Assembly: GCF_022581195.2 (NCBI RefSeq)
Contig: NC_061463.1
Span: forward strand, 10,850,001-10,914,000
Reading direction: 5' to 3'
Origin: Helicoverpa zea
Lineage: Eukaryota > Arthropoda > Insecta > Lepidoptera > Noctuidae
Length of the DNA stretch: 64,000 nt
Notes under the pieces: model-generated
What the model was told of the DNA's origin: nothing
Seen by the model: only the letters and a program-made list of their open reading frames with translations
Database searches by the model: none
Shown: one piece after another, positions 58,310-64,000 of the stretch
How the letters are laid out: each line of letters begins with the position of its first letter
Position numbering within the stretch: position 1 is the stretch's first letter
Made by a program: the position numbers and the translations under genes

Positions 58310-61300
58310 TGTCATAAAACAAATCAGATAGGGTTTTGTTCTTCGCCTAAATCTACCCTAAATCTTGGTACGGTACAGTGTCTTATTTCAAAAAACTTTT
58401 TGTGCTTTAAATATTCGTGAAGTCATGTTAAGTTCTTCTGTTATCAAGTAAGTAAGTAGAACTAAGTAATGGTAGTCACACGTGACTTTTATCAAGTGAC
58501 GCCAAGTAGCGTGAGTTTTGTATACAATTTATGAATGAAAGAAATGACGGATGTGTGTACTTTTGTAGCTAAGAAATAGTATGTAAGGTTAAGATTTAAT
58601 GCTGGTTGAATTGTTGTTACATTTCTTATGGCTGAGTACTGAAACGTCACTCAATTTTTAAGTACCTACTGCTTAAACATAATTTTGTCTATGTTGCATT
58701 TACGTAAAGTTAAGTGACGTTTCAGTGTTTTGGATTAATCTCTTTCTTAATACTAAAAGAAGGTAGATACGTTGAATTTTATTAAAGACCATTAAAAGAT
58801 GACTGGTGATCACATTTATATTTTAAAGTTATATCACCTAAACACAATTTAAATAAACAGAAAATTCAACAAAACTTTACGAAATAAATCTCTAAAACTA
58901 TACGTAATCAACACAAAAGCAGGGCGACCGCACCTATAATCGGCATCGGGCCACCGTAAAAATATTAACACCTGATTACCGCCGTACCGTGAAGCGGAAA
59001 CAAGATTGTTCTAACCGCGGCCATTTGCCAATTGTGCTTAAATCTGTAGCCCTTTCTATCGCGACTGATTACTTAAGAAAATTGGGATAGTTTGGTTTGC
59101 TGCGATTTGCGTGTTATCTGATGGTAATGATGGTATTGTTTCGTTTTGTAGGCTATGGGGTTTAGACTGCGTTGCATTTTTGTGTTGTGGGTGGTGGTTA
59201 GTTCACCACAAGTGGTGTTAAGAAGGGGTTAGTAGTCTGTATTGTATCCAATGGCTGTTAATGTGTTCTTAGATCATTTCGTTTGTCGCGTCGCTTTGTA
59301 AAATTAAAAAGAAATTGCATAAAAAGTTGTTCAATATAAAGTTCAATATTGTTATGGTATTTTGCAAAAAAAAAATGAATGAAAAAAAAATCTTCGTTTG
59401 CAGTAACAGTTCAATTATTTAAAATTCACAAATAACGAACAATCATCGAAACCTCAAAAAATTTAAGAAAGTTATAAAATGCTTCGATTTAGTACAAGAA
59501 GAGGCGGCAAACGTCACGGGCTGTGATTATGTGAGCGTGGTGACTAAGCGGTTTTTGTCTAAAATGTAATTGGGCGTGCTCGGCCGAAGTCTGGCGCTGC
59601 CACCCGACTGACGAACATAAGTCTTAAAGAGTTCACTGTGTGTAAATGTGTTATTTTTATTAGTTGAAAAACAACAAATTATGTAGGTTTGATTTGAAGG
59701 AAAAAAATAAGGATTTCAGTGTTATTAGCTGCATTTTTAGGACCTAGTAGGAATAGGTAGGATAGTAGGTAGATAAGTTGGTAGTAGTAGAGTAATAGGC
59801 AACTTTATTATGATATCCTTGAAAAAAAACTCTTTTTTGATGATATCATAACTTTAAATGCTCCCAATTTTGATGTTACTGGTGCACGGCTAAAATACTG
59901 TTTAAGATACATTTTGTGTTGCCAAAAACACATTGCATATAATTTGGATAGACCTTGTTTTAAATAAAAAAAAACATAAGAATAGTATTTTCTTGTACCT
60001 TTGAAACACACAACCTATTTTATTTTATACTACAGATTGATGTACACTCAAGTTCACAAGAGTAACTCAACTTCGAGTTGACGCAACTTTCTTTGAAACT
60101 GAACTTATGCCGAAGTCTAAACAAGCTTCATACAAATAAAATATGTACGAGTTTGTCACGAAATGAACTGAAACTCTTGACTTTTTAGTGTACCGGCACA
60201 CGGAAGACTTTTAGTCGGCCGATAGTTTATTTGGGATCATAAATCAGTATGAAGATTAAACGCACATAATAAAGATGAGGTATTTAAGCGGTGTTAGACC
60301 CACTGAAAACTTTGATTGAGTTCACGATTTTCTTAATAATATTATTTTCTTCTAACTATTGGGCCAACTGTTTAGTCTGCAGTGTGTTTCATTTCTGTCT
60401 CGTTCTTTTGCAAGGAAATGAGGGGGACAAGTAATTTTATTTACCGGTTTCCTACTGATATTTCCCATTTAAATGCTCTAGAAAATTAATTGATATTAAT
60501 ATTTTATGATTTTCAATGTCAACCGTTTGTAATTAAATAAATATTAATGTGATTTGCATAGATGATTAACCGTCAAGAATAAAACAGATATAAATAGGAT
60601 GTTGGCCTTTTGCGTAATGACTAAGATTTTTTCTCCAAACTCATTTTTACCACATTAGGTAGTTCTATTTGATATTCTGTGTATTTTCCAACTTTAAAAT
60701 TGGTTGGTTGCGTATCAAGTTTAATATTAACTACTTATCCAAAAACTGATAAATATCTAGACAGTTCTTAGTTCCTGATGACGAGTCAAACTAATCAATG
60801 TTGAAAGGCAAATTGTTTCAATTATTTCGATGGTAGAAAAAAATAGGCAAACGTCTGGGCATTGCTCATGTAATTGTAACTGCAATAGCTGAAGACATTC
60901 ATCGGTTAAGTTACCAGAATCAAAATAAATTTTCAAAACTTAACACCTAAACTCTATCCAAAATCACCTTACACAAGTAGCCAATTACCTACCAAACAGC
61001 ACAAAAAACAAACAATCCACATATACAATGCTAAGTGGGTATTAGCATACTATTAAGTACAGTGGAGCGCACAAGTGTTAGTGCTAGACGCATCGGCCTT
61101 GAACTTAGCGTCTCAAGATGCAACGCATTTGCATGTAAACCGCGCGGCCGATGCGATTATCGGCAAACTGGTTTATATAAAACTACGGAGCGACTGAACG
61201 CAACTGGTTTTCTTGTACTGTTTAGCGATTAAGTGTTTGCGTTTTGCTTTTTTTTTGTTTGTAAGCTTTTGCTTTTCTTGAGAGGAAATGTGTCCGTTTT

Positions 61301-62690
61301 GTAGACTGTGTAAACTGTAAGTTGTTTTTGTTCGTTGAATTTGGTTTGGCCTGTTTTTAAGATTCTAGTGATCTGGTTTTTTTTAAGGAATTTATAGACT
61401 ATCTATAAGTTTTGTTACATAGAGTATTGAACAAAAAAAAGTTTTTTTATAAGTAAAAAGTATCATAGATATAATCACGTTGAAAAGTATGTTCATGCTT
61501 TTAGAAATGTCTATTGTCTAGATTTTTTTACTATTTGGATTCCCTTACTCACAAAAAGCAAGTAAGTAAGAAGTAACACTTAGTTTCGCTGCATTAAAAA
61601 TAATCTTACTGGTGACTGTTATAAGCTTTTGTCCGCGATTGTACATATTCGCTGCTAAAGGGCGTGCACCAAATCAAATCAGAAACGCGAATATAATATT
61701 ATTTATTTGATTTATGTTTTTTCGATTCATCCTATCATTATTAAAGTTGCATATAAAATAATAGTGCAGTTGCATTCTAAAAAAATAGGAAAAAATATTT
61801 ATTGCATATTTTTTTATTTATAAAAACTAGTTAATTATTTTATATGGTCAAAATGACGATCTGTTCTTTCGTCCTTTTTAATTTATTGATGTAAACTGGA
61901 TTGGTGAAGACCGGTTGTTATTTACAATGTTTTATATTGTGAATAAATATCAAGAATGTATGGAACAAGGCATGGATTGTTGAGCTTTTGATTCGGAGCA
62001 ACTTTCAGTTGCAGTTGCATCGTCACTACCTTGATTTTGGTTAATAAGGGGCTCATTTTCTTTTAAATTTCTGGTATCTTTTAATATTATTAAATGTAAT
62101 ACTAGGATAAAAGTAGGCAACACATACTTTTTAAAATAAATTATTAGTTTTTTTTCTTCTTCTGTCTAGTTAGTATAAAAATATACATTGTAAAGCCAAA
62201 GATTCAAGCTATGGTTCTGGCTAGTACATAGCTAATTTTTTGTAATTAAGATTGAGCTATGTAAACATTTTTTTAAAACACAAGTAATTTTAAATGTTTA
62301 TGCACTAGGTTGTCTCGAAGCACTTTTGTTACCGATTTCCCATTATAATATTTTTGAAAATATATTCTTTTATATAAAAGATTTTATTATACATACAATA
62401 AACTACCTGTCTAGACACCTAGATCGCTGGATAAGATTTTGAATAAGTTTTTTCAAAAAATTGCTATAATCATAAAATTATTTAATTGGTTTTTGCATAT
62501 AAAGTGCATTATGCTAGGTAATTGCGGATTCACTGGTTTTTTAATTTACTACTTAAATGATATTGCAAATGATATTAAAACTTGCTTTTGGTAACATATT
62601 GTCTTTGAAAAATCCTTGATTACGTAATTAGTTATTTTTGTACACATATTTTTTGATAATTATAATTTTGGACATCATTTATTGCAGCGT
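58310..62690. other. Non-coding, with two small GC-richer blocks
   Basis: AT-rich. GC-richer blocks lie at 58915-59040 and 61080-61175. The second has a 10-bp inverted repeat CGCATCGGCC / GGCCGATGCG (61089-61098 and 61146-61155) bracketing an ATTTGCAT octamer (61127-61134). No gene recognised. Confidence 0.35.
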
Positions 62691-62695
62691 TCATA

Positions 62696-62915
62696 ATCTG
62701 CCTAGCCTTTTTGCAACTATGCTGCGGTCGGCTTTCAGTCAGATGCAGCCGAGTTGTGACCAGTGTTTTATAAGGAGCAACTGCCTATCTGACCTCCTCA
62801 ACCCAGTTACCCTTCCAACCTAATACCCTTAGGTAAGACTGGTTGTCAGATTCACTGGCCTCTAACTACCCGTAACGACTGCCAAAGATGTTCAAATGAC
62901 AGCTGTGAGTGAGGG
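62696..62915 (-). repeat. SINE copy (3' part), minus orientation
   Basis: The reverse complement matches the 3' part of the SINE at 36220-36572 (GTCGTTACGGGTAGTTAGAGG, AACTGGGTTGAGGAGGTCAG, CCGACCGCAGCATAGTTGC). Somewhat more diverged. The tRNA head is missing. Confidence 0.8.
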
Positions 62916-62919
62916 TTCC

Positions 62920-63635
62920 ATTTCTAAATTACTTAAATATTGTATTCTTTAAACTTGAAAATTCATAGCTCCTTTGTAAAATGTAGTTTAAAATGCTATT
63001 TTGAGTTGAAACTCAGTAGTTTGTACTAACTACCAGATAGTAAGGAGTTAACTTCTTACTAGGTACAAATTACGAGGAATCGTGCGGCTTGGGGCTAATC
63101 TAGATTATTGCTTAACTAAACGTCTGGTTATTTTCTAGGCTGAAATATTTTTGAACTGAACTTAATATAGACTTTAAAAGTGACATGTTTACAAAATAAC
63201 TTTTTAACTGCTACTGTTTTGATGCCATTTTTGAAAAATCTCCTTAGGTACTAGGATAAAATTAGGAACAAAATTACTAAGTTTTGAACTGTGTCTTAAA
63301 TGTATAATTTATTTTTGTAATTATGACAGTTGTACTAAAAAATATATATGTAATGCATTCAATTATACACTTATTCTTTTATGAAGAAGTGTTGAAGCAA
63401 AAAAGTGATTAATAAGTTAATTTACAATCTTTAATTTGCCGTCGGCAAATATTCAGAGTAAAATGATTTCACCAATTGTGGTTCTAAGGTTAAATTCAAG
63501 CGAATAGAGAGAGAGATCAAAAACCTTAAAGAGTTTACAATGCAGTAAGTATATAAAAGTAGTTTAACTCCTTCAGGTCAGTGGTAACAGTCGATAAGTA
63601 AACTACTTTTCATGTGATTACCTTCATATTTAAGT
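62920..63635. other. Non-coding, nothing specific seen
   Basis: AT-rich sequence. No recognised coding frame or repeat. Confidence 0.35.
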
Positions 63636-63639
63636 ATAA

Positions 63640-64000
63640 CTGCCTCGTTGGTCTAGCTGTCGCAAGTGCGGCTGCTGAGCGCGAGGTCTCGGGTTCGATT
63701 CCCGAGTCGGGCCGAAATCGCTTTGTGGGTTTTAGAAGACTTTCACATAGCAGCCCGGAGCCTGGAAGGTGGTGATTGATACACCCGTGCATCGGAGAGC
63801 ACGTAAATGTCGGTCCTGCGCCTGATCTCTTTCCGGTCGTGTCGGATTGCCGTCCCATCGGGCTATGAGAGTGAAGGAATAGGGAGTGCACCTGTGTCTG
63901 CGTAAATGCTTGTGCACTATAATATGTCCTGCGTAGTTGGCTAATCTCCTTACATGAGAACAGCCGCCGTAGCCGATCGGCTAGGAGGACATCATCATCA
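63640..64000 (+). repeat. tRNA-derived SINE, second family, reaching the window end
   Basis: The tRNA-like head (63640 to about 63713) has an A-box-like TTGGTCTAGCTG and a B box GGTTCGATTCC. A GC-rich body of about 280 bp follows, and the beginning of an (ATC)n tail is at the last bases. It differs in body sequence from the SINEs at 15.8 kb and 36.2 kb. Confidence 0.88.

Noticed and set aside
63640..63713. A tRNA gene
   Set aside because: It is followed by a SINE body and an (ATC)n tail; read as a SINE head.

Overview
The window looks like nuclear DNA of a moth or butterfly (Lepidoptera). It is AT-rich and has compact intron-split genes with GT-AG junctions. It carries many tRNA-derived SINEs, 5'-truncated LINE tails and small DNA transposons of kinds common in moth genomes. 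No bacterial, plasmid, viral or CRISPR feature was seen. The organism call rests on repeat style and protein resemblance; no search could be run.

Genes. (1) At the left edge, on the minus strand, lies the 5' part of a gene for a very acidic, low-complexity protein (start codon 1480; exons 1480-283 and 137-1, continuing off the window). A splice acceptor just upstream of its start and two strong minus-strand donors at 5.60 kb and 9.04 kb suggest spliced leaders from alternative first exons. (2) At 11,167-15,633 (plus) is a complete seven-exon gene for mitochondrial transcription elongation factor (TEFM, 356 aa). All splice phases close exactly. (3) At 22,247-24,438 (minus) are two tandem, paralogous C2H2 zinc-finger exons of one transcription-factor gene. 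They start at equivalent codons in the same phase and have the same predicted base-contact residues, but differ outside the fingers. Their shared 5' exon or exons were not found; a CpG-rich block with a strong minus-strand donor at 49.5 kb is one candidate. A possible membrane-protein exon lies at 3.65-3.95 kb (minus, weak).

Layout. 0-1.5 kb: acidic-protein gene. 1.5-11 kb: non-coding with several GC-rich islands, a tetranucleotide repeat and a SINE interrupted by a MITE. 11.2-15.6 kb: TEFM, whose fourth intron holds a hAT element nested in a Harbinger-like MITE. 15.8-16.1 kb: SINE and LINE tail. 16.2-22.2 kb: repeat-poor AT-rich block, read here as a possible long 3' UTR of the zinc-finger gene. 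22.2-24.4 kb: zinc-finger exons. 24.5-64 kb: no confident host gene; it holds MITEs, SINEs, LINE fragments, a hAT deletion derivative, a 122-bp tandem repeat and scattered CpG-rich blocks that may be promoters or enhancers.

The most noteworthy observations are the duplicated zinc-finger exon pair, a 17-bp insertion with a 13-bp target-site duplication that matches the extreme tail of a LINE seen elsewhere in the window, and the nested transposons whose outer end lies 40 bp from a TEFM exon.
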